From NCBI GenBank assembly GCA_016706425.1, contig JADJJR010000001.1, forward strand, positions 1,302,001 through 1,366,000: a stretch of DNA of 64,000 nucleotides, given 5' to 3'. The translations under genes were made by a program, and so were the position numbers. Shown piece after piece: positions 1 through 7,620 of the stretch. Below the pieces are notes generated by a model. It searched no databases, had not been told where the DNA came from, and worked only from the letters and a program-made list of their open reading frames with translations. Position 1 is the first letter of the stretch. Every line of letters begins with the position of its first letter. The DNA comes from Elusimicrobiota bacterium (GTDB lineage Bacteria > Elusimicrobiota > Elusimicrobia > FEN-1173).

Positions 1-3000
1 TAAGTCGGTTTCCCCCGCATAGAAATCCTCAAAGCGGCTGTTTTGTGCCGGGTCGAGGACCTGCAAAAGGATGGCTTGAATGGCGGGGGGGATTTTGTCC
101 ACCTCGTCGATCACCACGATGGGGTTGCGCACCCGTTCTTCCGGCGGACCCGAGCGGAGGGCCGTCACCAATTCGCCGGAATGGGAATTGACGTAGGTGC
201 GGAGAAAACCTTTCAGGTCCTCTTCCGTCTGTATTTTCGTTCCGGATATGATTTTGACGGGCCGGCCGAGGGCCTCGCCGATCAGCAGCAAGATGGAAGT
301 TTTGCCGACGCCGGGGGGGCCGATGAGGCAGAGGTAATCCGACTCCGGCACGATGGCCCGCCGTTCGCTCTGAATGATTTTGGTGAGAATCCCCTCCACT
401 TGGTGGACGACGGCGTCCATGCCAAAATGGCTTCGGGCGAAGACCCTTTGGGCCCGTTCGAAAAGGGCGGGCGCGATGTCTCGGGCATCGCCCCCGCCCA
501 GGACCGGGGTGGCCATCGGGAGGGAGTGGATTTCAATGAACTCCTCGATCCAAAGGCGGGTTTTCTGCGCTTCTTGGCGTGAAAGGGACGGGTTGGACAT
601 GTCATTGAACTCCCGCAACAGATCCCGCCGCTGGGCGTCCGTGAGTCGGGGCAGAACGTTGGCGATGCGGTCCCGCAACGGCCGAAGGTGTTCGGGGGGG
701 CGGTCGCGAAGGATGTCTTCCAAATCCGCATCGGTCAATTCAAAGGGGTCTTTGGATTCCCGGGTCCGTAACAGACGGCGCCAGGAGCGGGTCACGGCGC
801 GGTCGACCCATCGGGCGGTGAAATCGCCCCAGGCGAAGCCGGTGAACGCGCGGGCGCGTTCCAGGAGCGTCCGGGTGGGATCGCCCGTCCAAGGGATTTG
901 AAAACGCAGTCGCTCGGACAGCAATTCCAACCGTTCCGACAAGGTCCACCGGTCGATGGCCTCGGTGTCGTTGGACGTCACCACCGGATCGAAAAGATCC
1001 CGCGTTTTGGTTTCCAACCGCATTTTGTGGGTTAATTCGGTGCACACCCCGATCACCGGGGGCGGGGCGGGGAGTTTTTTCCATTCGTTCATGGCCCGCT
1101 GAAGGACGTCCTGCTTCTCGGTTTGGTAAATGTCCATGTCCATAAGCAGCACGGCGTGGCCTTGCTCGCCGAGGTGCCGCAGCAATTGGGCGAGGGCCTT
1201 CGAGACTTCGGTTTGACGCGTGTGGTCGCCGAAGAGACGCGCGGTCCGGAGTCGGTACAGCCGCCGGGGGCTTTCGGCCGCCGCGAGTCGGGCGGCGAGA
1301 GGGACGGAGAAATTCATTTTGGTCAAATCGTTGGGCCAGACCGCCAACCCCCATTTGGAAGGAACGGGATGAAGCGCGTGCGCCTCCCAGACGTCCAGGG
1401 GAGCGCTGAAGGGAGCCGTTTCCTCGGGGGGAAGGGATTCGGGCGAAACGATGTCGAGCCATCCGGCCCCAATGGCGGCTTGAATCTCCTCGCCGGCGTT
1501 CGCGGCGGCCAAAACATCCCCGTTTTCTAACGAACGGATTAAAAAATCGGGCTTGAGGTTGTCGGCCCCCAGCCGGGCGACGACATCGGACCAGCCACGG
1601 TAAATCCGGGGAACCAGGGGGGACGACAATCGATCGGCGTCGAGGGCGTGGGTTTGTTTTATGAAATCGGCCGCGTCGGCCGCCAGGGCGGAACCGTGCG
1701 CCCCCAACGTCGCGGCGGCGGCCTCGGCGGAGGGGGCGGCCGAAATCCCTTCCAGCAATTTTTGACGGGTGTCCATCGCCCGTGCGAGCACGCCGGCGGC
1801 CACAATAATGGGATTCTCTTTGGGGGAGCGGTCTTTGGGAATGGGCGAGGCGTGGGCCCACCGCAAGGCCAGTAAGTCCCGGTGGATCGGCCCCATCGCA
1901 TCAATTTGGCTTTTGATCTCCTTTTCCAAGGCGGCTTTTTTTTCGGGCCACCACCCCGGGGCGGGGGCTTGAATGGTCGCGAGGAGGCGTTCGTTGAGTT
2001 CGCTCCAATGTTTCCATTTGCGACGGAGGTGCGCCCGTGCCCAATCCTCCAAGCCGTGCAGCAGATCCCCGCGGAATTTCGGATCCAATTCCGTCAGGAG
2101 GGCGCGCCGGTCGGATTCCCCCAAATGCGCCAAAGCCCCGGCGGCGAGAGGGGGGGAGTCCACAATGGCCCGCCGCATCCGTTTTGCACGCTCTCCGGGG
2201 GAAACCCCCGTCCATTGGGCCGCGAGCGTCCGGGCCGCTTCTTCGTCCGGGGGGGGCGGCGGGGTCCGCTTTCGACGCGGAAACAAATCTTGAAGGCGCG
2301 ACCGCCAGGACAAAAGCCGCTCGTTGTCATCCAGTGCCACCGTCACGCCGGCCCAACCGGCCATGGTGAGCAGGGGGCCCTCCCAACCGGCCCCGGGCCA
2401 CACCCCGGCCAAATCTACGGCCAGGGCCGGCCCCGCCAACACCAGACCGACCCATCCGGCCAGGCCCAGGGCCCATCGGGGGGGGCCGGAACGGAAAGGG
2501 GCGGCTTCGGAGCGCGTCAAAAGACGTTCGGCAATTTCGGCCATGCGCGCGGCTTGTTCCGAGGTGGGGGCGATCAGGGCGCTGGCGGGCCGAAGACTTG
2601 GGCGCTTGTCCTGGGATTCCACGTAGAGTGCCGCGTAGGTCACCCCCGCTTTTTCAAGATGGGTTTCGATCCCGCCGCCGTGGAAGCCCCCGGTCACCAG
2701 CACGGCCGCGGGGACGGGCATTTTTTCCAAAAGGCGTTGAAGGTTTTGGGTCATCGCGGCGTCGCGCCGCTCGGCGATTTCGTAAAAAGCTTCGGGGTGG
2801 CGCCGCTTCGCCCGTTCCCGGGGCCCGAGGGGGTCGGGGGCCTTGTCACGAAGGACCTTGTAATCCGCCCACTGGTCGGGGGTCAATGTCAGGGACCACA
2901 GCCCGGTCAAACGGTCCAGCCATCGCTCCCGGGCCAAAGAGGCGCGCGCCCCGGTGGATTCCCTCGCCAAGAGCCGATCGTCCACGGTTTGTTCGAGGCG

Positions 3001-4023
3001 GTTCAACTCGCGGGAAAAATCATCAATCGAAGCGTTGGAAAGAACGGTCAGGGCGTTTTGAACCCGCCCGAGGATCTCGGACCATTCCGCGATGACCTCG
3101 GCGCCGGGGGAGTCTCCCGGGTCATCGCCCGTTTTTTTTCTTGCGTCTTGGACGGTGAGCAAGGGGGTTAACAGGGGAAAACGACTCCGTTCTTCCGCGG
3201 GAATACCGGACAAGAGGGTTTCGATGTGAGCGGTGAGGTCCAATTTCCCGGCCAACCGAGCGGCCTTCGCGGCGCGGTGGTCCCGGTATCTCTTCGAAAG
3301 CGCGTTCCGCATCGTCCCTTCGAGGGCGGCGCGTTGGCGCTTTAAATCGGAAAGGATCGCGGGCCCGAAACGGCGGGTTTTGGTTTGAGAGAAGATGTGG
3401 GCCGTGTGGAGTCGCTCGTCCTCAACACCCCAGAGGGGTCGACGCGCAAGTCCGGCGGCCACGGCGTGCTCTTCGCCCGTCAGAAGGCCTTCTTCCAGCA
3501 ACGCGTCCGCGAAACCGCGCCTTCGGTCGGGGTCGGCGATGCGTTCGAAGCGGGCAAAAGAAACCCGCCCCCAGGCGCCCTCGGCGCCTATTAGCAGATC
3601 GGGGTTTTTTTTCTCCAGGGCGACGACCAGGCGGGAGATGTTTTTCTGAACGAAAACATTGTCGTGCGTTTCCCTCAAGTGAAGCACAAAGGGGATCGGG
3701 GTGTTCCCGGCCCGCCAGCCGATGGGGGAGTCTGTCAAAGGCCAATGGCGTTTGCCTTCGTGGGCAACGCCGGGTGGGAGCGCTACCGGAAGGACCGGAC
3801 TCCGTCGGGGAGAAGGTCGCTGCGATGAGGAACTCTCGATCTTCAGCGAGGCCAGTTCAAGGGTGGGGGTATTTTTTCGTCGATCCCAATGGTTTTCCCT
3901 GTCGGCCGCGGCGGCAAAATCACTTAAAACTGTTGATAATAAGCATGAAAATGCGATGGAGACGGACGCTATTTTCGTCTGGAGGCGGGGGCGTGGAAAG
4001 ACGGAGCGAGGTGGATTGGGCAT
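1..4023 (-). CDS. Giant signal-peptide/membrane protein with Lon-type AAA+ ATPase domain (C-terminus outside window)
   Basis: An uninterrupted minus-strand frame of 1,341 codons is still open at the left edge, so the C-terminus is missing. Residues 1-40 look like a signal peptide: basic start, hydrophobic core about 18-33, Ala-rich cleavage region. Residues 110-460 carry HLRETHDN (115-122), EGAWG (148-152) and TGGFH (444-448); I read this layout as resembling the EreA/ChaN/TraB-TIKI fold, which is inference. Two hydrophobic segments follow at about 517-541 and 547-567. Residues about 925-1060 look like a degenerate AAA+ domain. The last part is a clear Lon-type ATPase: Walker A GPPGVGKTS (1235-1243), Walker B IVVIDEVDK (1302-1310), then a Lon-like QVLDPAQN. 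A Lon protease domain, if present, lies beyond the window. I chose ATG at 4023; a TTG 13 codons upstream is possible. I recognise no gene name for the whole protein. Confidence 0.85.
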   Translation of the reverse strand, partial: MPNPPRSVFPRPRLQTKIASVSIAFSCLLSTVLSDFAAAADRENHWDRRKNTPTLELASLKIESSSSQRPSPRRSPVLPVALPPGVAHEGKRHWPLTDSPIGWRAGNTPIPFVLHLRETHDNVFVQKNISRLVVALEKKNPDLLIGAEGAWGRVSFARFERIADPDRRRGFADALLEEGLLTGEEHAVAAGLARRPLWGVEDERLHTAHIFSQTKTRRFGPAILSDLKRQRAALEGTMRNALSKRYRDHRAAKAARLAGKLDLTAHIETLLSGIPAEERSRFPLLTPLLTVQDARKKTGDDPGDSPGAEVIAEWSEILGRVQNALTVLSNASIDDFSRELNRLEQTVDDRLLARESTGARASLARERWLDRLTGLWSLTLTPDQWADYKVLRDKAPDPLGPRERAKRRHPEAFYEIAERRDAAMTQNLQRLLEKMPVPAAVLVTGGFHGGGIETHLEKAGVTYAALYVESQDKRPSLRPASALIAPTSEQAARMAEIAERLLTRSEAAPFRSGPPRWALGLAGWVGLVLAGPALAVDLAGVWPGAGWEGPLLTMAGWAGVTVALDDNERLLSWRSRLQDLFPRRKRTPPPPPDEEAARTLAAQWTGVSPGERAKRMRRAIVDSPPLAAGALAHLGESDRRALLTELDPKFRGDLLHGLEDWARAHLRRKWKHWSELNERLLATIQAPAPGWWPEKKAALEKEIKSQIDAMGPIHRDLLALRWAHASPIPKDRSPKENPIIVAAGVLARAMDTRQKLLEGISAAPSAEAAAATLGAHGSALAADAADFIKQTHALDADRLSSPLVPRIYRGWSDVVARLGADNLKPDFLIRSLENGDVLAAANAGEEIQAAIGAGWLDIVSPESLPPEETAPFSAPLDVWEAHALHPVPSKWGLAVWPNDLTKMNFSVPLAARLAAAESPRRLYRLRTARLFGDHTRQTEVSKALAQLLRHLGEQGHAVLLMDMDIYQTEKQDVLQRAMNEWKKLPAPPPVIGVCTELTHKMRLETKTRDLFDPVVTSNDTEAIDRWTLSERLELLSERLRFQIPWTGDPTRTLLERARAFTGFAWGDFTARWVDRAVTRSWRRLLRTRESKDPFELTDADLEDILRDRPPEHLRPLRDRIANVLPRLTDAQRRDLLREFNDMSNPSLSRQEAQKTRLWIEEFIEIHSLPMATPVLGGGDARDIAPALFERAQRVFARSHFGMDAVVHQVEGILTKIIQSERRAIVPESDYLCLIGPPGVGKTSILLLIGEALGRPVKIISGTKIQTEEDLKGFLRTYVNSHSGELVTALRSGPPEERVRNPIVVIDEVDKIPPAIQAILLQVLDPAQNSRFEDFYAGETDL

Positions 4024-4070
4024 TGGTTGTTCTTTAGGATACCTATGCCCAATAAAGAGCAACTAAAGAG

Positions 4071-4114
4071 GTTGTAAATCTGTTGTAACAATCATTTGTT
4101 ACAAATTTGTTACA
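4071..4114. promoter_or_regulatory. Operator-like array of GTTGTAA/TTTGTTACA repeats between divergent genes
   Basis: GTTGTAA occurs at 4071 and 4082, and its inverted form TTTGTTACA at 4095 and 4106. Each pair is spaced exactly 11 bp. The inner copies form a perfect inverted repeat, TTGTAACAA-TCAT-TTGTTACAA (4083-4104). Direct half-sites at 11-bp spacing are typical of OmpR/PhoB-family regulator binding, and such a regulator is encoded at 4539-5219. The array lies between the divergent genes starting at 4023 (minus) and 4161 (plus), so it could control both. The binding protein is inferred. Confidence 0.55.
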
Positions 4115-4160
4115 TAACGTTAAGGCGAAATTCTTTCGGGGGGGATATGCTTAAAATGCG

Positions 4161-4535
4161 ATGAACGCCGAGATGAAACGAATTATGATTGTCGACGACG
4201 ACGCGGCCCTGGCGGAGTTGTTGGCTGATTTTTGCCAGGACATGGGCCATGAAGTGCGGCTCGTCACTGACAGTCGCGAAGCCCTCTCCACCGCGGTGCA
4301 ATTCCGCCCCCATTTGGTGACTCTCGATTTGGAAATGCCCCACTTCGATGGCATGGAGGTTCTGCGGCAACTGCGTTCCCATCCCGCCACGGACAAGGTC
4401 GCGGTGGTGATCGTTTCGGTGGTCGCCCAGGACTTGGCTCTTGCGGCGGACTTGGTTAAAGGACGTTTCACCAAACCCGTGCAATTCGACGCCCTGCGGG
4501 AAAAAATTCGGAAGATTTTTGAGTTTTCGGTTTAA
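4161..4535 (+). CDS. Single-domain response regulator (CheY-like receiver)
   Basis: The 124-residue protein is a receiver domain with no output domain. It has the acidic pocket VDDD (11-14), phospho-acceptor Asp56 in LDLEMP, Ser86 at the switch position and the conserved lysine in TKPV (Lys105). It probably acts by protein contact after phosphorylation. A -10-like TATGCT lies at 4146-4151, nine bases before the ATG, downstream of the repeat array at 4071-4114. Another ATG at 4173 is possible. It converges on the OmpR-type regulator gene with three bases between them; CGCTA-TTCG-TAGCG at 4537-4550 could form a small shared hairpin. The partner kinase is unknown; the one at 5284-6738 is a candidate. 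Confidence 0.85.
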   Translation: MNAEMKRIMIVDDDAALAELLADFCQDMGHEVRLVTDSREALSTAVQFRPHLVTLDLEMPHFDGMEVLRQLRSHPATDKVAVVIVSVVAQDLALAADLVKGRFTKPVQFDALREKIRKIFEFSV

Positions 4536-4538
4536 ACG

Positions 4539-5219
4539 CTATTCGTAGCGGTAACCAATCCGCTCGACCGTTCGGACTTTATCGCCCAGTTTGCCCAGCT
4601 TTTTCCTCAGTCGACCCACATGCACATCCACGGTACGGGTGTTTCCGAAGTACTCGTGCCCCCACACCGTTTCGGAAAGTTCCTGGCGCGTCATGACCTT
4701 GCCCTGATTCCGCAGCAGGGAAACCAACAGATCGTATTCTTTGGGGGACAGGTCCAGGGGTTTGGAATCCATGGAAGCGCTGTGCTTTTCCAAGTCGACG
4801 GACAGCGGACCGTCCTTGATCGCCATTTCTTTGCGCTCCTTCCATTCCGCCCGGCGCAAGACCGCTTTCACCCGGGCCAACAGTTCCGTCTGGTTGAAGG
4901 GTTTTGTGATGTAGTCGTCGGCGCCGATCTCAAGGCCGGCAATTTTGTAGGAGTCAACATTCTGGACGGTGAGGAAAACCACCGGAATGTAGCGGGTCGC
5001 GGGGTCCGCGCGGAGCGTTTTGCAGACCTCAAAACCGTCCTTGTCGGGCAGTTGCAGGTCGAGGATGACCATGTCCGGCTTGGAGGTCTGGATTTTGCGC
5101 AAAGCGTCCCCGGCATTTTCCGCCCCGAGCGTGACGAACCCCTCCTTGCTCAAAATGCTTTCCACCAGACGACGGATGTCCCGGTCGTCATCCACCACCA
5201 TAATTCGTTTTTTCAGCAT
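4539..5219 (-). CDS. OmpR/PhoB-family DNA-binding response regulator
   Basis: The product is 226 residues: an N-terminal receiver (DDD at 10-12, phospho-Asp54 in LDLQLP, Thr84, Lys106 in TKPF) and a C-terminal winged helix typical of the OmpR/PhoB family (LSPKEYDLL, then WGHEYFGNTRTVDVHVGRLR, ending in GYRY). The ATG at 5219 is preceded by GGAGGAGT and fits the conserved LKKRIMVVDD start; the frame stays open further upstream, but that part looks non-coding. The gene lies 64 bases after the histidine kinase gene in the same direction and presumably receives phosphate from it. Lack of a diagnostic partner gene leaves the signal unknown. Confidence 0.93.
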   Translation of the reverse strand: MLKKRIMVVDDDRDIRRLVESILSKEGFVTLGAENAGDALRKIQTSKPDMVILDLQLPDKDGFEVCKTLRADPATRYIPVVFLTVQNVDSYKIAGLEIGADDYITKPFNQTELLARVKAVLRRAEWKERKEMAIKDGPLSVDLEKHSASMDSKPLDLSPKEYDLLVSLLRNQGKVMTRQELSETVWGHEYFGNTRTVDVHVGRLRKKLGKLGDKVRTVERIGYRYE

Positions 5220-5283
5220 CCCGCGACTCCTCCCCAGAGGGTTTTGAAATCCTAAAAATTGCGCACCGTCTTGTAAAGGCGGG

Positions 5284-6738
5284 TCATGCGTCGACTTCTT
5301 CCGACGCGGAGGTTTCGGCCACCGGCCAGAGAACGTGGGCCGTGGTGCCTCGCCCCGCCGCGCTCTCCATCCAAACGCGGCCCCCGTGGGCCTCCACAAA
5401 ACCTTTGACGATGGACAGACCCAACCCCGTCCCTTTGGTTTTCCGCGCCAGGCCCCGGGTGGGTTTCACCTGTTCAAACTTGTTGAAGACGCTGTCCAGG
5501 GCTTCGGAGGGAATTCCCGTGCCGTTGTCGGTGAAGCGGAGGTGGACGAATTCGTTTTCGCGGGCCGCCGCCAGGTCGATACGGCCGGATTCCTCGGTGA
5601 ACTTAAACGCGTTGGACAAAAGGTTGGTGAAAACTTCGGAAAGCTTGTCCGGGTCGGCCAACACCGGGGGGAGATCCGCCGGGATTTCGGTTGTAAAAGA
5701 GACCTTTTTTTCTTGGCCCATGGGCCGGAAAACAATTTGCATTTCCTTCGCCAAGTCGGCAATGTCCACCGGTTCCCTGTGGAGTTCCAATTTTCCCGCT
5801 TCGATTTTGGCCACGTCAAGCAAGTTGTCGATAAACCGCGCCAGGCGGAGGGCGTTGTTTTTAACAACAATCAGGTATTCGTTTTGTTCCTCGTTAAGAG
5901 GACCGGCGCTGCCGCGCAAAAGGAATTCGACGTACCCGCGCAGGGAGGTGAGGGGGGACCGCAGTTCGTGGGTCACGTTGGACACGAAATCCTGTTTAAG
6001 CTGGTCCAGCTCCTGCAGTTTGGCGGCCATGGTGTTGAATTCGCCGGCCAGTTCCCCGAGCTCGTCCCGGGAGGTGATGCGAATGCGGTGGTCGAGGTTG
6101 CCCTCGCCGATCCGGTGGGCGCCGTCCCGCAGGTGGCGGATGGGCCGCGAAAGGAACAGGGACAAGAGGATCGCGAAGAATACCCCCACCGCCAAGGCGA
6201 TCGCGGCCGCGAGGATGACGCGTTCCCGCGCCGCTTCGAGGGCCTGGTCGACCAGTTGCGACATGAAGTTTTTCGAATAACCGACCCGCGCTAAAGCGAG
6301 GCGACGCTGGTCTTTTAAAATCGGAAGCGTCAGATCCACGACGACGTCATCGGCGACTTTGCCCTCTTGGCGGAGCAATTTGTCCTGGGCTTCGGTGGCC
6401 TTGGCTGTCATCGGGTCCGATAGGCGGACGCCGTTTTGCCGGTTGTTGGTGTGGGCGATGACAATCCCGTCGCCCGTGTGCACCATGGCGTAGGTGAGGG
6501 CGCGGGATCGGCGTAAAAGGGACAAATAGCTTTCCAGCAATTGTTGGTTGCGGGTGACAATGGCCTCGCGGGCGATTTGCACGAGGGATTGGACGTTCTC
6601 CAATTGCGTGTGTTCGAAGCGTTTGAGCAAATACACGCGCTCGGCCAGGTACAAAGAGACGCCCACGCCGACGACGACCCCCAGGACGAGGAACGTCGAA
6701 TGGGCGATCAGTTTGGTGCGCAGGGAGATCCGTTTCAC
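5284..6738 (-). CDS. Membrane sensor histidine kinase (PhoR/VicK-like architecture)
   Basis: From the GTG at 6738 the protein has 484 residues. Two membrane segments (about 12-32 and 174-197) bracket an extracytoplasmic sensor of roughly 140 residues. A HAMP linker follows (RPIRHLRDGAHRIGEGNLDHR), then a HisKA domain with His257 in VTHELRSPL, and an HATPase domain with N box (NLLSNAFKFT), G1 (DNGTGIP) and G2 (KGTGLGLS). The frame also has a TTG at 6777, but that TTG belongs to a good -35 element (TTGACG-N17-TAAACT), so GTG 6738, ten bases after the -10, is preferred. It is the probable partner of the regulator at 4539-5219. The sensed signal is not evident. Confidence 0.92.
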   Translation of the reverse strand: MKRISLRTKLIAHSTFLVLGVVVGVGVSLYLAERVYLLKRFEHTQLENVQSLVQIAREAIVTRNQQLLESYLSLLRRSRALTYAMVHTGDGIVIAHTNNRQNGVRLSDPMTAKATEAQDKLLRQEGKVADDVVVDLTLPILKDQRRLALARVGYSKNFMSQLVDQALEAARERVILAAAIALAVGVFFAILLSLFLSRPIRHLRDGAHRIGEGNLDHRIRITSRDELGELAGEFNTMAAKLQELDQLKQDFVSNVTHELRSPLTSLRGYVEFLLRGSAGPLNEEQNEYLIVVKNNALRLARFIDNLLDVAKIEAGKLELHREPVDIADLAKEMQIVFRPMGQEKKVSFTTEIPADLPPVLADPDKLSEVFTNLLSNAFKFTEESGRIDLAAARENEFVHLRFTDNGTGIPSEALDSVFNKFEQVKPTRGLARKTKGTGLGLSIVKGFVEAHGGRVWMESAAGRGTTAHVLWPVAETSASEEVDA

Positions 6739-6748
6739 TTGAAATTTG

Positions 6749-6796
6749 AGTTTAACACGGCCCCCCCTTGACGTCAAGCCTAAGATGGCGTAGAAA
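6749..6796. promoter_or_regulatory. Face-to-face divergent promoters sharing the palindromic -35 CTTGACGTCAAG
   Basis: CTTGACGTCAAG at 6767-6778 is a perfect 12-bp palindrome. Read leftward it gives TTGACG (6777-6772), a 17-base spacer and TAAACT (6754-6749), directed at the kinase gene. Read rightward it gives TTGACG (6768-6773), a 17-base spacer and TAGAAA (6791-6796), directed at the gene starting at 6835. Both fit a sigma-70-type promoter. The overlapping -35 elements would make the two promoters compete for polymerase. Confidence 0.6.
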
Positions 6797-6834
6797 TACC
6801 AGGTGGATAACGCAAATTCCCGCGGAGGGCTGTC

Positions 6835-7218
6835 ATGATCACCAACAGCATGTTTGGTCTGGGCGTTTTGGCTTTGGGTATTTTGGGGGTCATTGTTTCG
6901 CTCTCCATCGCGGACCGGCGGCGATTTTTGACGGGGATTTTATTGTCGGGGTTGATCGTTTTGATCGGGGGGGGATTCCTGGTCAACACCAGCCTGCGCG
7001 AGTGGCGCACGGCCCGCCGCATCGCCAAAATTCGGGAAGCGAACCGAAAAACCCTGGAAGAGTACCGCCGTCGTCTTCAGGACAACAACGCCCAAACCAC
7101 CGCCGCGGCGCCTCGAACAACGGTGGCCACCGTCCCCGCGGCGGAACGTCCCACCCCGGCCGCCCGTCCCGCCCCGGCCGCCCGTCCCGCCCCGGCCGCC
7201 CGTCCCGCCCGCCGCTGA
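6835..7218 (+). CDS. Small two-helix membrane protein with Ala/Pro/Arg repeat tail
   Basis: The 127-residue protein is of unknown function. Residues 6-25 and 33-51 are membrane-spanning. Residues 54-82 are charged and probably helical (ARRIAKIREANRKTLEEYRR). The tail is low-complexity, built from PAAR-PA repeats encoded by an 18-bp tandem repeat. The ATG has a clear GGAGGG site, and a promoter (TTGACG-N17-TAGAAA) lies about 40 bases upstream. It diverges from the kinase gene. The basic tail could interact with nucleic acid or acidic partners, but that is a guess. Confidence 0.75.
   Translation: MITNSMFGLGVLALGILGVIVSLSIADRRRFLTGILLSGLIVLIGGGFLVNTSLREWRTARRIAKIREANRKTLEEYRRRLQDNNAQTTAAAPRTTVATVPAAERPTPAARPAPAARPAPAARPARR
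7147..7210 (+). repeat. 18-bp coding tandem repeat, about 3.5 copies
   Basis: The unit CGTCCCGCCCCGGCCGCC recurs at 7147 (one base different), 7165 and 7183, with a partial copy from 7201. It encodes the Arg-Pro-Ala-Pro-Ala-Ala tail of the membrane protein at 6835-7218. The near identity of the copies suggests recent slippage expansion. Confidence 0.85.
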
Positions 7219-7231
7219 TCCCGGCCTCCCT

Positions 7232-7603
7232 TTGGTTTTCTCGGTCATCCTGTTCGGGGCCGGGTTGGACAAGCTTTACGAAGCCGTCGCTTTCCTGGCC
7301 GCGGCCCGGGCCCGCGGTCAAATCCCCTTGCTTTTTCTCCGTGGACCCGCTCTCCAGGCCCACGTTCACAACCGGTGGTCCGCGCCCCGGGGTTTGAAAG
7401 CGTCGCGGTTGTCCTTCAACCACCAATCCCCCCAGGCCCTCCTCGACGAATTGCGGACCCACGGCGCGCGCGTTTACGCCTGCTCCGCCTGGGCGCATCT
7501 GTCGGACCTCGCCCCCGCGACGGTGGCGGCCCGCGTGGACGCCGTGATCGGCCTGAACGCCTTTTTGGCCCAGTCTCAGGGCGGGCCCCTTTTGCATTTA
7601 TAA
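7232..7603 (+). CDS. DsrE/DsrF-like family protein
   Basis: The 123-residue protein resembles small DsrE/F-type (sulfurtransferase or peroxide-family-like) proteins: an N-terminal strand with a glycine turn (SVILFGAGLDKLYEAVAFLAAA), a central helix, and a single conserved-position cysteine in VYACSAW near residue 84. Such proteins often handle protein-bound sulfur or act as small redox carriers. The start is a weak TTG at 7232; no ATG or GTG is better placed. It sits 17 bases before nadA. A role in sulfur traffic would fit the sulfur block further on, but this is inference. Confidence 0.6.
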   Translation: MVFSVILFGAGLDKLYEAVAFLAAARARGQIPLLFLRGPALQAHVHNRWSAPRGLKASRLSFNHQSPQALLDELRTHGARVYACSAWAHLSDLAPATVAARVDAVIGLNAFLAQSQGGPLLHL

Positions 7604-7620
7604 AGCGGTAAAATACATCC

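Noticed and set aside
43..582. 179-codon plus-strand frame at the left edge
   Set aside because: It is the exact complement phase of the Lon-type ATPase codons and has no recognisable protein features.
740..1861. 373-codon minus-strand frame opposite and beside the giant Lon-like gene
   Set aside because: It is an out-of-frame shadow, Arg/Gly/Pro-rich with no motif; the real frame on that strand is uninterrupted across it and contains the Lon signature further on.
1882..3171. 429-codon plus-strand frame
   Set aside because: It mirrors the giant minus-strand gene; its composition (Gly/Pro/Arg/His-rich) is typical of antisense reading in G+C-rich DNA.
5220..5399. 60-residue upstream extension of the OmpR-type regulator
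   Set aside because: The extension overlaps the kinase gene end and is basic noise; ATG 5219 has GGAGGAGT and matches the family start.
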